Origin: a virus
DNA: 26,078 bases
IMG/VR virus record: IMGVR_UViG_3300024520_000438
Coordinates: 1 to 26,078 of that record
Direction: 5' to 3' (one strand)
In this document: positions 14,808 to 22,052 of the stretch, one piece after another
How positions within the stretch are numbered: the first letter of the stretch is position 1
Layout: each line of letters opens with the position of its first letter
Program-made: the position numbers and the translations under genes
Notes under the pieces: model-generated
What the model was told of the DNA's origin: nothing
The model's database searches: none
What the model saw: only the letters and a program-made list of their open reading frames with translations

Positions 14808-15761
14808 CTAGGTCGTGATGTTCGACAGGATGTAGATGGCCTCGGAGTGGATCACCTTGACGTCCACATCCAGCCGCGCGCGGATGACGTCGCTGCGGAC
14901 CCGCTCGTCGCGGTACTGCTCGATCACCAGGTCCTCGAAGGCGAAGGTGCGACCGAAGCCCATGGCCCGGAGGTCGTCGCCCTGGGGGACGTGCAGCAGG
15001 CTGACGAACTCGTCGTCCCAGATGTCTGCGATGGAAGCCGTGGCGCCAGGGTTGGCCGAGTTCCGGACCGACTGGCTGACGACGACGTTGGGGATCCTCC
15101 AGACCTGCGACATCGCAGCGGAGCCCATCTGAGTCGGGTCGAGGCCAGGGGCCCCGCCGTACTTGACGTAGTCCTGGACCTCGGCGGTCTGGACTGCGTT
15201 CGTCATCACCTTCTCGGACATCACGATGGTGTTGGGGTAGATCCCCAACTGAGCCTTGAAGGTCTCGCGAGCCGTCAGCACGTCGTTGACGGGCGTGGCC
15301 GTCGCGAGCGTGTTCCACTCGACCGTGACGCCTGCGCTCGTGTACGTGCCCGAGTCCTGGACGATGCCCTGGATCTCGATCTCGAGGTCCCGGAGGACAG
15401 CCGAGACGGCTCGGTCGGAGGCCAGCTGCTCGAAGCGGATGCCGGTGTACCCGTACGCCGCGCGCTCGCGGTCGTCCAGGATCTCCTCGACGCCACGCTC
15501 CTCGGTCGCGTAGCTGTCCTGGGTGAACTGCCAGGCCTGGCGCTGGTAGCCGGCCCCAGGGGCGCGCTTGACGTCCCGGCCGTCGTTCAGGAGGGCCTCG
15601 ATGAGGACCTTGCTGAACGAGGCGCTTTGAAGGGCGACGCTGGTCATGGGCATCACGGTCAGGCCTACGAGGCCCTGAACGTGTGCCATGAGGTCGAACT
15701 CCTCGTAGGCCTGGCCGAGGTCAGGCCTCTGGAAAGTGCTTGGGCTGCTTGGTGCGGGCAT
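14808..15761 (-). CDS. Major capsid protein, 317 aa
   Basis: ATG at 15761 with AGGAG five bases upstream. The N-terminus (TFQRPDLGQAYEEFDLMAHV) is followed by LTVMPMTSVALQSASF, then YQRQAWQFTQDSYATEERG, a ring of charged residues (ILDDRERAAYG), a long helix (SDRAVSAVLRDLEIEIQGIV), and a domain with LTARETFKAQLGIYPNTIVM and EKVMTNAVQTAEVQDY. The C-terminal DVIRARLDVDVKVIHSEAIY followed by ILSNITT is the usual ending of HK97-fold capsid proteins. The order protease-scaffold, decoration protein, this gene and the strong ribosome site support the call. HK97 fold is inferred from this pattern; a cleavable delta domain is not obvious because scaffold is encoded with the protease. Confidence 0.88.
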   Translation of the reverse strand: MPAPSSPSTFQRPDLGQAYEEFDLMAHVQGLVGLTVMPMTSVALQSASFSKVLIEALLNDGRDVKRAPGAGYQRQAWQFTQDSYATEERGVEEILDDRERAAYGYTGIRFEQLASDRAVSAVLRDLEIEIQGIVQDSGTYTSAGVTVEWNTLATATPVNDVLTARETFKAQLGIYPNTIVMSEKVMTNAVQTAEVQDYVKYGGAPGLDPTQMGSAAMSQVWRIPNVVVSQSVRNSANPGATASIADIWDDEFVSLLHVPQGDDLRAMGFGRTFAFEDLVIEQYRDERVRSDVIRARLDVDVKVIHSEAIYILSNITT

Positions 15762-15775
15762 GATGTCTCCTCAGC

Positions 15776-16135
15776 CTACGCGGTCAAGAACTCGACCCAG
15801 TCGCCCGCCGCTGCTGCGGCCTCGAGGCTGGTGCCGATGGAGGTTCCGAGGGCGCTCGTGCTGATCTCGCCAGACGCTGCCGAGTAGAGAGCCGTGTTGA
15901 TGGCGATGGCCGCGTCAGCGATCCCCGTCAGGGTCCCGACGCTGCCCTTGTGCAGCTTGATCTGGACGAGCTCGCCGCTCGCCACAGCGGTGCGGGTGTA
16001 GCCGATGGGGGCCTCCCCCGCACCGACTGCGACGACCTGCTTGGCGTTGGAAGCGTCCAGCTTCACGCCGATGTGAATGCCGAGGGCTGCGCCCGCGGTC
16101 ATGGTCAGGAATCCGGTATCGTTGCGCTGGCTCAT
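15776..16135 (-). CDS. Capsid decoration protein-like, 119 aa
   Basis: ATG at 16135 has GGAGG six bases upstream, overlapping the protease stop. It is a small, Ala/Gly/Thr-rich all-beta protein: FLTMTAGAALGIHIGVKLDA, VVAVGAGEAPIGYTRTAVAS, GELVQIKLHKG, followed by AIAINTALYSAASGEISTS. This is the pattern of phage small head-decoration proteins (DUF2190-like), which are usually found between protease and capsid genes exactly as here. It would bind the expanded capsid surface and stabilise it. A similar PIG-x-A...GE-x-V motif occurs in the 132-aa protein at 23974-24372. Confidence 0.75.
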   Translation of the reverse strand: MSQRNDTGFLTMTAGAALGIHIGVKLDASNAKQVVAVGAGEAPIGYTRTAVASGELVQIKLHKGSVGTLTGIADAAIAINTALYSAASGEISTSALGTSIGTSLEAAAAAGDWVEFLTA

Positions 16136-16138
16136 GGG

Positions 16139-16663
16139 CTACCTCCCCTTGCGGGCGGCGTTGAAGGCCTGGATGTAGGTCTCCTGGAGTTTGGGGTCGC
16201 GCCTGGCGATGTTGTCGGCGGCCATGGCGCGGATGTTGGCGGCCTTCGACAGCTTGATTCCGCGGACGCTCCGGCCGTTGGAGCCGAGGTCACGGAGACG
16301 CTTGCACTCCGAGGCCATCTCGAGGTTGTAGCGGGTGATGGGGTCGCTCTGACCCTGGGTTGTGCTGCCACCCCCCAGTTGCGCCGCATGATTGGGCTTG
16401 TTGGCCTTGGCCTTGGCCTTGCGCAGCTTCGCCTCGAGGGCGACGTTTGCCTGCTGGGTCTCGGCCAGCTGCGCCATGGCCTTGTCGGCGTAGGCGGCCT
16501 TTGCCTCCTGCATGGTGTGCTTGGACTCGACGCAGGACAGGACGTGCTCCAGATCCTGGGGGAATGCGGTTCTGAGGTCCGCGACGGTTGCAGGCTCCAT
16601 CTGGGCCTCCTCTTGCTGTTCGGCTCCGCTCTCGGGGGCCTCGGTGGTTTCCGTGGTCTCCAT
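16139..16663 (-). CDS. Nested scaffolding protein from an internal start, 174 aa (candidate)
   Basis: An in-frame ATG at 16663 (residue 188 of the fusion) starts METTETTEAPESG. It is preceded by a six-base spacer and a full AGGAG (16674-16670), which is as good as the ribosome site of the capsid gene. The product would be the acidic N-terminal linker plus the coiled-coil and basic C-terminus, a classic scaffold composition. Lambda makes its scaffold Nu3 from an internal start in the protease gene C, and several other phages do the same, so the layout has precedent. The start falls exactly at the boundary between protease and scaffold parts. Expression is inferred, not shown. Confidence 0.55.
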   Translation of the reverse strand: METTETTEAPESGAEQQEEAQMEPATVADLRTAFPQDLEHVLSCVESKHTMQEAKAAYADKAMAQLAETQQANVALEAKLRKAKAKANKPNHAAQLGGGSTTQGQSDPITRYNLEMASECKRLRDLGSNGRSVRGIKLSKAANIRAMAADNIARRDPKLQETYIQAFNAARKGR

Positions 16664-17224
16664 GGTCTGCTCCTGGCTCGCTGCGAGCCTTGCGTGGATC
16701 TTGTCGCGCAGGGCGATGGCTGACGTGGACGAGTCGGCCCCGAGGGGGACGAAACTGGACTCCTTGAGCCGGGTGCCCCTCAGGACCACGAACGGCCCCT
16801 CCAGCACCTGGCCGTTGATCCCTAGCCGGTCCTCGGCGGACACGTCCTGCATGTTGTCGATGTCGATGTCGATGCCGACGGAGGCCTGCCAGTTGGCTCC
16901 CTGGTCCGAGAGGCTGATGACCTCGTCAGCCGCGGGGGTGTCGAAGAAGACTCCCTTGATGCGCAGCTTCTCGTCCTGGTCGAACTCCGTCGCGCGCCCG
17001 ATGAAGAGCTCCGGGTTGTGCTGGCGGAAGATCGGGAAGCCGTCCTCTGGGACCTGCAGGGAAGCAAGGTCGATCACCGCAGGCCCGAAGCCAACGTCGA
17101 ACTGGGCCCCGGAATAGGCCTCCATGAAGAACTCACGGGGACCGCTACCGCGCGAGTCCTCGAACGCACCCAGGTTGATCGTCGCTGACGTGAGGTTGAT
17201 GTGGTTGGGAGCCTCACTCGGCAT
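16139..17224 (-). CDS. Prohead protease fused to scaffolding domain, 361 aa
   Basis: ATG at 17224 overlaps the portal gene by 11 bases with a GAGG upstream. Residues 1-~165 form a protease: FPIFRQHNPELFIGRATEF with candidate catalytic His69, LRIKGVFFDTPAADEVISL, and NWQASVGIDI with candidate Ser115. This His...Ser spacing and the surrounding strands fit the HK97/T4-type prohead protease fold rather than the ClpP-like gpC of lambda. Residues about 185-361 are acidic then helical (TEAPESGAEQQEEAQME, AQLAETQQANVALEAKL) with a Lys-rich stretch (RKAKAKANK), as in scaffolds. The end RKGR is basic and may bind capsid. The protein would remove scaffold during head maturation. The third catalytic residue was not identified. 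Confidence 0.82.
   Translation of the reverse strand: MPSEAPNHINLTSATINLGAFEDSRGSGPREFFMEAYSGAQFDVGFGPAVIDLASLQVPEDGFPIFRQHNPELFIGRATEFDQDEKLRIKGVFFDTPAADEVISLSDQGANWQASVGIDIDIDNMQDVSAEDRLGINGQVLEGPFVVLRGTRLKESSFVPLGADSSTSAIALRDKIHARLAASQEQTMETTETTEAPESGAEQQEEAQMEPATVADLRTAFPQDLEHVLSCVESKHTMQEAKAAYADKAMAQLAETQQANVALEAKLRKAKAKANKPNHAAQLGGGSTTQGQSDPITRYNLEMASECKRLRDLGSNGRSVRGIKLSKAANIRAMAADNIARRDPKLQETYIQAFNAARKGR
16664..16674 (-). promoter_or_regulatory. Internal ribosome binding site for the nested scaffold
   Basis: AGGAG at 16674-16670 (minus strand) followed by CAGACC and ATG. It lies inside the codons for QEQT of the protease-scaffold fusion. Spacing of six bases is optimal. Confidence 0.6.
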
Positions 17225-18851
17225 CGTCGTCCTCTTCCTGCTGCGGGGCCGGGGGGGGCTCGGGGCTCACGGAGACACCGACGGAGACGGGATCCAGGCC
17301 CAGGACGTCGCGCCAGGTGACGCCGGCCCCGAGGCCCTTCGCTGCTTCCTGCGCCAGGCTGATGGCCTTGGCCTTGTCGTTCACGAGGTCGGCAATGCCC
17401 TGGTCGTAGTCCAGGCCTCGTTCAGCCCAGACCTGGCGGGGGGACGCCAGCTGGGACGAGATGCGGAGCTCGTCTGCCTGCGCGTCCTTGAGGGGGTCCA
17501 CGTACTGCCAGGCTGGGTAGCGGATCTGGTGGTCGCGGATCGTGGGGCTGTCCGTGACCAGGCCGTCCTCGATCCAGTGGCCAACCTTCCACTCATAGAC
17601 GCGGCTCCGGAGGATCCGGGAGAACCACTGCTGCTTGACGCGAGCGGTCTGCTTCCAGCTTTCCAGAGCTCCCCGGAAGCCATGGAAGGTCGTATCGGAG
17701 GTGACCAGCAGCGACAGTTCGAGGGGCATGCCGATGGCGAGCCCGATCTCGCGGACGATTTGCTTGATGAGTTCCCGCGCGTCGCTGTTTGGGTTGTTCG
17801 GGGAGAACGTCGAGACGGACTCCCCGGGGGCGAGCCGGGCGATCATGCCGGGCGAGAACTCGTCGAAGACCAGGGAGGTGGTTCCGTCGGTGCCGGTCTC
17901 TGTGGACCTCGAGCCCCACTGGCGGTTCTGGTCGGCCGTGATGAAGGCAGCGATGCAGGCGGCCACCTGCTGCTGGACCAGCTGCGCGAATTGGGTGTCC
18001 CCGTGCATGGGGATCAGGTCGAAGACGGCTGAGAAAGCGGACATGCCGCGTGTCTGCGAGACCCTCTTGGGCTCGTAGACGTGGATGACCTGCTCCCGCG
18101 GGATCCGCAGCATCAACTCCGAGTCCGTCGTGGGGTGCAGGCGCCGCTTGCGCTGGCGCTCGCCGGGCTGGTTCCGGACGAACCAGTACGCCAGGGGCGT
18201 GGCGCTGTCGCTGTCGAGCTCCACCCCGTGGACGAGGTCGCGCAGGGTCCCGTTGGGGCCCTCGACCATGTACTGGGATCCGGCCGAGGTGACCCGGTCG
18301 CCCTCGACGAGCCGGACGCTACCGGACTTCTCGTCCAGGACGTAGAAGCAGTCCCCGTCGACCCAGCGATGCCGGAGGCCGAGACGCTCAAGCTGGGAGA
18401 AGTCCAGACGCCCCGAGAAGTCGCAGGCCTCTGGATCTGTCGTCCAGGCCTTGTCCAAGGCGGCCAAGGTCTCGTCCGTGGCGGGGTCGCCCGTGTTGGG
18501 GTCCACGCGGAGCCCAGGGCCCAGACACTGATCCAAGCCCCTGTCCACGATCTGTCCAAGGACGGGCGTGTTGCGGTCGTACTCCCGGACGCCCTCGCGG
18601 ATCGCCCAGAACTCCTGGCGGTTCGCGTAGTGGGCATCCGCGGAGCCCCCCAGGCGGGTCTGGGTCTGCCGGAACTTGCTGGGCAGCCCTGCGCTGTAGT
18701 TCAGTTTCGCGGAGCGCATCCCGCGCTGGATCCCGGGCAGGGTGTGCTCCTGGACGATCCGGCGCGAGTAGGAGCGTGACCCCACGCCCTTGCCGTGGCC
18801 GTTGATGCGGTTCACCGGGGGCTTGGGGTCGTATAGGTCGGAGTACCTCAC
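17214..18851 (-). CDS. Portal protein, lambda gpB family, 545 aa
   Basis: The frame is open much further upstream, but the likely start is GTG 18851, which overlaps the previous gene as GTGA and gives VRYSDLYDPKPPVNRINGHG. Family features are the early helix region (RSAKLNYSAGLPSKFRQTQT), REFWAIREGVREYDRNTPVL then GQIVDRGLDQCLGPGLRVDP, and HRWVDGDCFYVLDEKSG. Then come REQVIHVYEPKRVSQTRGMS, a run of DTQFAQLVQQQVAACIAAF, SPNNPNSDARELIKQIVREI followed by GLAIGMPLELSLLV, and SWKQTARVKQQWFSRIL. The C-terminus is acidic (PAPQQEEDDDAE). It would form the dodecameric ring at one head vertex through which terminase pumps DNA. Length (lambda gpB is ~530) agrees. Confidence 0.92.
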   Translation of the reverse strand: MRYSDLYDPKPPVNRINGHGKGVGSRSYSRRIVQEHTLPGIQRGMRSAKLNYSAGLPSKFRQTQTRLGGSADAHYANRQEFWAIREGVREYDRNTPVLGQIVDRGLDQCLGPGLRVDPNTGDPATDETLAALDKAWTTDPEACDFSGRLDFSQLERLGLRHRWVDGDCFYVLDEKSGSVRLVEGDRVTSAGSQYMVEGPNGTLRDLVHGVELDSDSATPLAYWFVRNQPGERQRKRRLHPTTDSELMLRIPREQVIHVYEPKRVSQTRGMSAFSAVFDLIPMHGDTQFAQLVQQQVAACIAAFITADQNRQWGSRSTETGTDGTTSLVFDEFSPGMIARLAPGESVSTFSPNNPNSDARELIKQIVREIGLAIGMPLELSLLVTSDTTFHGFRGALESWKQTARVKQQWFSRILRSRVYEWKVGHWIEDGLVTDSPTIRDHQIRYPAWQYVDPLKDAQADELRISSQLASPRQVWAERGLDYDQGIADLVNDKAKAISLAQEAAKGLGAGVTWRDVLGLDPVSVGVSVSPEPPPAPQQEEDDDAE

Positions 18852-19144
18852 CCGTGCGTCCGCATCTGGCGGAAGTCCACGCGAACGGTGTTGGCCGGCT
18901 CGCGAGAGCGGATGAAGGCCTGGACCTTGTCGATCTCGTCCTGGTTGGTCGCCATGTTGTAGGAGACGGTGTTGGACCCCTTGATGGAGGTCGTGGGCTG
19001 CCTCAGAGAGAGCGCAACGCGCGCCTGCAGGTGCAGCTTCGCCATCGACAACTGGGCCGAGACGGTTGACTGGAACTCGTACAGGGCCGTGTCGAAGACC
19101 TCGGCCTGGATCTCTGCGTACGTGCTGGTAGAGGTGAGAGCCAC
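18848..19144 (-). CDS. Small head-tail connector candidate (gpW-like position), 98 aa
   Basis: The best start is GTG 19144; no ATG or other usual start lies in frame between it and the upstream stop of the phospholipase-like gene. No clear ribosome site precedes it; instead a near-palindrome ends one base upstream. The sequence has a long helix (YAEIQAEVFDTALYEFQSTV, SMAKLHLQARVALSL), then a likely hairpin (TTSIKGSNTVSYNMATN) and a second helix (QDEIDKVQAFIR). A helix-hairpin-helix arrangement directly before portal recalls lambda gpW, which sits between gpA and gpB. There is no clear sequence identity, so this is mainly a positional inference. Confidence 0.55.
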   Translation of the reverse strand: MALTSTSTYAEIQAEVFDTALYEFQSTVSAQLSMAKLHLQARVALSLRQPTTSIKGSNTVSYNMATNQDEIDKVQAFIRSREPANTVRVDFRQMRTHG

Positions 19145-19145
19145 T

Positions 19146-19165
19146 GGCTGCGGTATACGGCAGCC
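19146..19165. promoter_or_regulatory. Near-perfect 20-bp inverted repeat directly before a GTG start
   Basis: GGCTGC-G-GTATAC-G-GCAGCC pairs at 18 of 20 bases (only one G/G pair mismatched). It ends one base from the GTG of the gene at 18848-19144, where a ribosome site would be expected. It could be an operator, a translational hairpin or a protein-binding site. Confidence 0.4.
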
Positions 19166-19211
19166 TGCGCGAGGGTGTCCACGTATCGCCCGGAATGTCG
19201 GACAAATGTGG

Positions 19212-19616
19212 CTAGGCTTTGGCGGCTAGTTCCTCGACCTCTTCCAGGGTGCGCTCCCTGTCGGCGTAGTGGAACGAGGGCCTACCGAACCAGCGGACGG
19301 CTCGGTAGTAGACCCAGGCGACGAGCAGGTAGACGGGGCGCAGTAGGATCCACACACCGGCCGTCTTCGCTCGGGCTCGCCCCTGGATCGACTCCAGGAA
19401 CTGCCAGTCAGCCTTGACGCGATCCGCCTCGGTGTGGCCCACCATGTAGTTCAGGTCATGCTGGTAGCAGGACTCCTCGAGGTGGAGCCCGAAGACAGCG
19501 TCGGGGATGAGGTAGTTCATCCAGCGGTTCTTCGGCCCGCAGCCGTTCAGCTGGCCGGAGGCGACCAGTCGCCCCCGGAGCTCGGGAGAGACGTTCGCCC
19601 ACCTGGCCCTGGTCAC
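19212..19616 (-). CDS. Phospholipase A2-like protein with C-terminal hydrophobic segment, 134 aa
   Basis: The best start is GTG 19616, one base after the upstream TAG; a GGAG lies 13 bases before it. Residues 24-28 (NGCGP) fit a calcium-loop motif, and residues 50-57 (CYQHDLNY) are the C-x-x-H-D-x-x-Y active-site signature of secreted phospholipase A2, with His53 and Asp54. The following helix has ADRVKADWQFL, giving Asp65 or Asp70 as the second catalytic Asp, as in compact viral and bacterial forms. Residues about 86-104 (AGVWILLRPVYLLVAWVYY) are hydrophobic and could anchor or insert in a membrane. The tail is acidic (EEVEELAAKA). It would hydrolyse the sn-2 ester of phospholipids. A virion-entry role, by analogy to parvovirus VP1, is inference; a lysis role is also possible. 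Confidence 0.8.
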   Translation of the reverse strand: MTRARWANVSPELRGRLVASGQLNGCGPKNRWMNYLIPDAVFGLHLEESCYQHDLNYMVGHTEADRVKADWQFLESIQGRARAKTAGVWILLRPVYLLVAWVYYRAVRWFGRPSFHYADRERTLEEVEELAAKA

Positions 19617-19617
19617 G

Positions 19618-20265
19618 CTAGTACAGGTACTCCATGACCACGACAACGCGCGCTGCCCCGCCGTTGCTGCGGTAGCGGATGCGGATCGTGGACCCAGCAG
19701 GCACGAACGAGGCCCCGATCTTGTTGTCCCCGAACGTGTAAACTTTGCTGTCGCCCGAGGTGATCTCGACCCAGCCGGTGCTGATGATGCATGGGCTCAT
19801 TGACGTCGTGATCTTGATCGCTGCTGCCGTCGTGAAGTCGTCAGACGCTCCTGCATGCGTCGTGACGGTGCCTGCCTCGGTGTCCCAGGAGACGATGGCC
19901 CCCAGGTCGTTCCTGGTCCCGCCCTCCTCCAGGATCAGGCTCTGCCCCTTCCAGAGGGTCTCGGCATCCAGAAGGGCGCACATGGACGCCGGGACGGACA
20001 CCGTCTTGTCGCCCCCGGAAACTGATGCCGTGGGTGACAGGCCCAGAGGCGTGTCCGGGTTGACGTCGAAACCGATCTCGTCCCCGTCGTTCTTCTTCTT
20101 CGCGTCCAGGCGTGTGCACAGGAGGCTGACGGGCAGGGCCAGGGTGACATCGTGAGTCGTGACCGTGCCTGCCGGGCCCGGGGCGTCGAAGGCCACCGAC
20201 TCGGCCCCATACCGCCCCCCCGTGCATGAGGTCCGCGGCTCCTCGCGGATGTCTACGGTCGCCAT
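19618..20265 (-). CDS. Beta-rich virion-type protein, 215 aa
   Basis: ATG at 20265 overlaps the previous TGA by one base. The sequence is nearly all beta: VTTHDVTLALPVSLLCTRLD, then DEIGFDVNPDTPLG, GGDKTVSVPASMCALLDAET, LWKGQSLILEEGGTRNDLG and a final STIRIRYRSNGGAARVVVVM. There is no signal peptide or catalytic motif. It contains SLLCTRLDAKKKNDGDEIG, a charged loop. I do not recognise the family. It is coupled to the 489-aa protein before it and the phospholipase-like gene after it, so these three may act as one appendage module. Confidence 0.7.
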   Translation of the reverse strand: MATVDIREEPRTSCTGGRYGAESVAFDAPGPAGTVTTHDVTLALPVSLLCTRLDAKKKNDGDEIGFDVNPDTPLGLSPTASVSGGDKTVSVPASMCALLDAETLWKGQSLILEEGGTRNDLGAIVSWDTEAGTVTTHAGASDDFTTAAAIKITTSMSPCIISTGWVEITSGDSKVYTFGDNKIGASFVPAGSTIRIRYRSNGGAARVVVVMEYLY

Positions 20266-21734
20266 CAGGTGATCTCCTGCCAGGTGAGGGCTGCGAGGAT
20301 CAAAGCCGACTGCGCCTCGAGGTTGGTCGCCACGACGTGGAGGTAGTCACTCCCGGTCCCGGCGCTGTCCATCGACAGGTAGTTACTCGGTTTGAGGAGA
20401 GCCGAGACGTCTACCGCCGCGGAGCGAGAGTCGTTCTTGCTGCCGGCGTCCATGTAGGTCTGGAATGGGATGTTCCCGGCCCCTACCGTTGTCACGTCTG
20501 GCGCAGACTCCACGCCAGAGTAAGTCCCGGCGCTGGTCCACGTCGGCGTGCCGCCGAAGGTCGGCGTGGCCTCGTTTGAATGCTGCACCACAATCTCCAG
20601 CAGGAGTTGCTTGTCGCTCAGGACGCTAATCCCCGTAGGGATGACGATGCGCCTGTTGACCCTGCCGGACTCCACCGTTGCGCGAAGCCTGATGCTCAAA
20701 AGCGACTGGCGCGCCCCTCCAGGCAGGGTCTTCGCAGACGTCCCGCGCGATGCGCTGCCGCGGACTCCCTCGATCTCGGCCCCCGCCTCGGAGGACACGG
20801 CAGCTGCGACCTGGACCAGTGATCCCGCGGTAGCCCCGCCCTGCGTGATCTCGTAGCGGACAGGGAGAGCGGGGCTTGACGTGTACTCCTCCGTCGTGAG
20901 GTTCGTGTACTCGAACTCGTGGACGTAAATAGGCTCCTGTCCGACGATGACGCCGAACAACAGGATGCCGGACCCCATCCACTGCGACTCGATCACGAGG
21001 GACTGGATCATGGCGGGATCCAGGGTGACCCCGCTGGCTCCGCTGCCGTCCATGACGTCCATGTTCCAGGACGCTTGCGCGACGCGGGTGTCAACAGGTG
21101 AGCCGCTGGTAGACGTCCTGCGGACCACGTAGAGCCCTCCGGTACCGTCCTGCTCGAAGAAGAAGCCGTCAGCCGTGTTGAACAGACCAACACGCTTCGT
21201 GACGTCTGCCTGGCCAGCCCCGAGCACGGTGGACAGGACGACGAACGAGCCGCGACCCGGCGGCGTGTGGTTGTACCCGTGCTGCTCGCGGATGACGGAG
21301 TCTGCGGCTGCTGTCGTCGACAGGGTGCCGCTTGGCCTGTTGGCGTTGGCCGCGTAGGCCCCGGTGCCTGTGGTGATCGTCTCCCAGGAGGCCATGTTGA
21401 CGGCCTCGTCCAGAAACGAATCGAACGAGGCCCACGGGCGCCCGACACGCAGGCGGCCGTATGCGTCCTCGTGGTCCCGGTCGAACGACGTCCGGACACG
21501 CATCTTCCGGTCGTCCCCGATCTTAGCGGCCAGGACGGTCCCGGCCTCCGTCCTGCCTGCGATGGTCTGCAGGATCGGGCCCGTGACGGTGTCGCCCTCG
21601 GTCTCTCGGATGGGCGTCTCCGCGGCTGCGTCCACCAGGAGCTCGCCCGAGGGGTTGACCTGGAGGACCGCGGGGTCTCCGGCTGCGTCCTCTGCGACCT
21701 TCCGGAGGAGCGCGTTATCCCAGCGGTTGCCCAT
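20265..21734 (-). CDS. Virion structural protein of a widespread uncharacterised phage type, 489 aa
   Basis: ATG at 21734 comes directly after the previous TAG. After an N-terminal ~85 residues (AVLQVNPSGELLVDAA), the core has DAYGRLRVGRPWASFDS, REQHGYNHTPPGRGSFVVLS, RVGLFNTADGFFFEQDGTGG followed by LYVVRRTSTSGS, SWNMDVMDGSG, QSLVIESQWMGSGILLFGVI, YVHEFEYTN and SPALPVRYEI. I recall this succession from phage and marine viral structural proteins, where it looks like a large jelly-roll domain. No enzyme motif is seen. The C-terminal ~130 residues form a second beta domain. Being next to large terminase rather than in the fibre cluster is unusual. Confidence 0.75.
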   Translation of the reverse strand: MGNRWDNALLRKVAEDAAGDPAVLQVNPSGELLVDAAAETPIRETEGDTVTGPILQTIAGRTEAGTVLAAKIGDDRKMRVRTSFDRDHEDAYGRLRVGRPWASFDSFLDEAVNMASWETITTGTGAYAANANRPSGTLSTTAAADSVIREQHGYNHTPPGRGSFVVLSTVLGAGQADVTKRVGLFNTADGFFFEQDGTGGLYVVRRTSTSGSPVDTRVAQASWNMDVMDGSGASGVTLDPAMIQSLVIESQWMGSGILLFGVIVGQEPIYVHEFEYTNLTTEEYTSSPALPVRYEITQGGATAGSLVQVAAAVSSEAGAEIEGVRGSASRGTSAKTLPGGARQSLLSIRLRATVESGRVNRRIVIPTGISVLSDKQLLLEIVVQHSNEATPTFGGTPTWTSAGTYSGVESAPDVTTVGAGNIPFQTYMDAGSKNDSRSAAVDVSALLKPSNYLSMDSAGTGSDYLHVVATNLEAQSALILAALTWQEIT

Positions 21735-22052
21735 CTAGCCCTCGTAGGGGACGACAGGGTATCCGACGGGGACCCCGGCGGTGTCTGCGATCAGGTCCAG
21801 GATCCACCGCACTGCGTCCGTGTGGCATTTGACGGGGCGCATGCGGTTCAGCCGAACTAGTTCGCCCTCGGAGTCCAGGGCGTCCATGAGGCACCTGAGG
21901 GCGAGCCCCTGGCGGTGCGTCAGGAGCGGGATGCGCAGGGTGCGCGGGGCCCGCATCCCCTTCACATGCCGCCAAGGGACCTTGATCTCCAGGGCATCGG
22001 TCAGCACCTCGTGATCCCTGGCCTTCTGCTTCGCTGGCTTCTTCTTCGTCAT
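21735..22052 (-). CDS. Small unknown protein after large terminase, 105 aa
   Basis: ATG at 22052 overlaps the terminase TGA (ATGA), which decides for this start over an in-frame GTG 15 bases upstream. The N-terminus is very basic (TKKKPAKQKARD), followed by EIKVPWRHVKGMRAPRTLRI, a helix THRQGLALRCLMDALDSEG and RWILDLIADTAGVPVGYPVV. A basic tail plus compact alpha/beta body could bind DNA, terminase or capsid. I do not recognise the family. Confidence 0.7.
   Translation of the reverse strand: MTKKKPAKQKARDHEVLTDALEIKVPWRHVKGMRAPRTLRIPLLTHRQGLALRCLMDALDSEGELVRLNRMRPVKCHTDAVRWILDLIADTAGVPVGYPVVPYEG

Noticed and set aside
18852-19205. Upstream extension of the portal frame to a TTG at 19205
   Set aside because: It runs through the gpW-like gene in another frame and looks non-coding; GTG 18851 overlaps the previous stop as GTGA and begins the conserved portal sequence.
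19617-19646. TTG start for the phospholipase-like gene at 19646
   Set aside because: The extra residues (S/W/T-rich) come from the end of the upstream gene in another frame; GTG 19616 directly after the stop is more likely.
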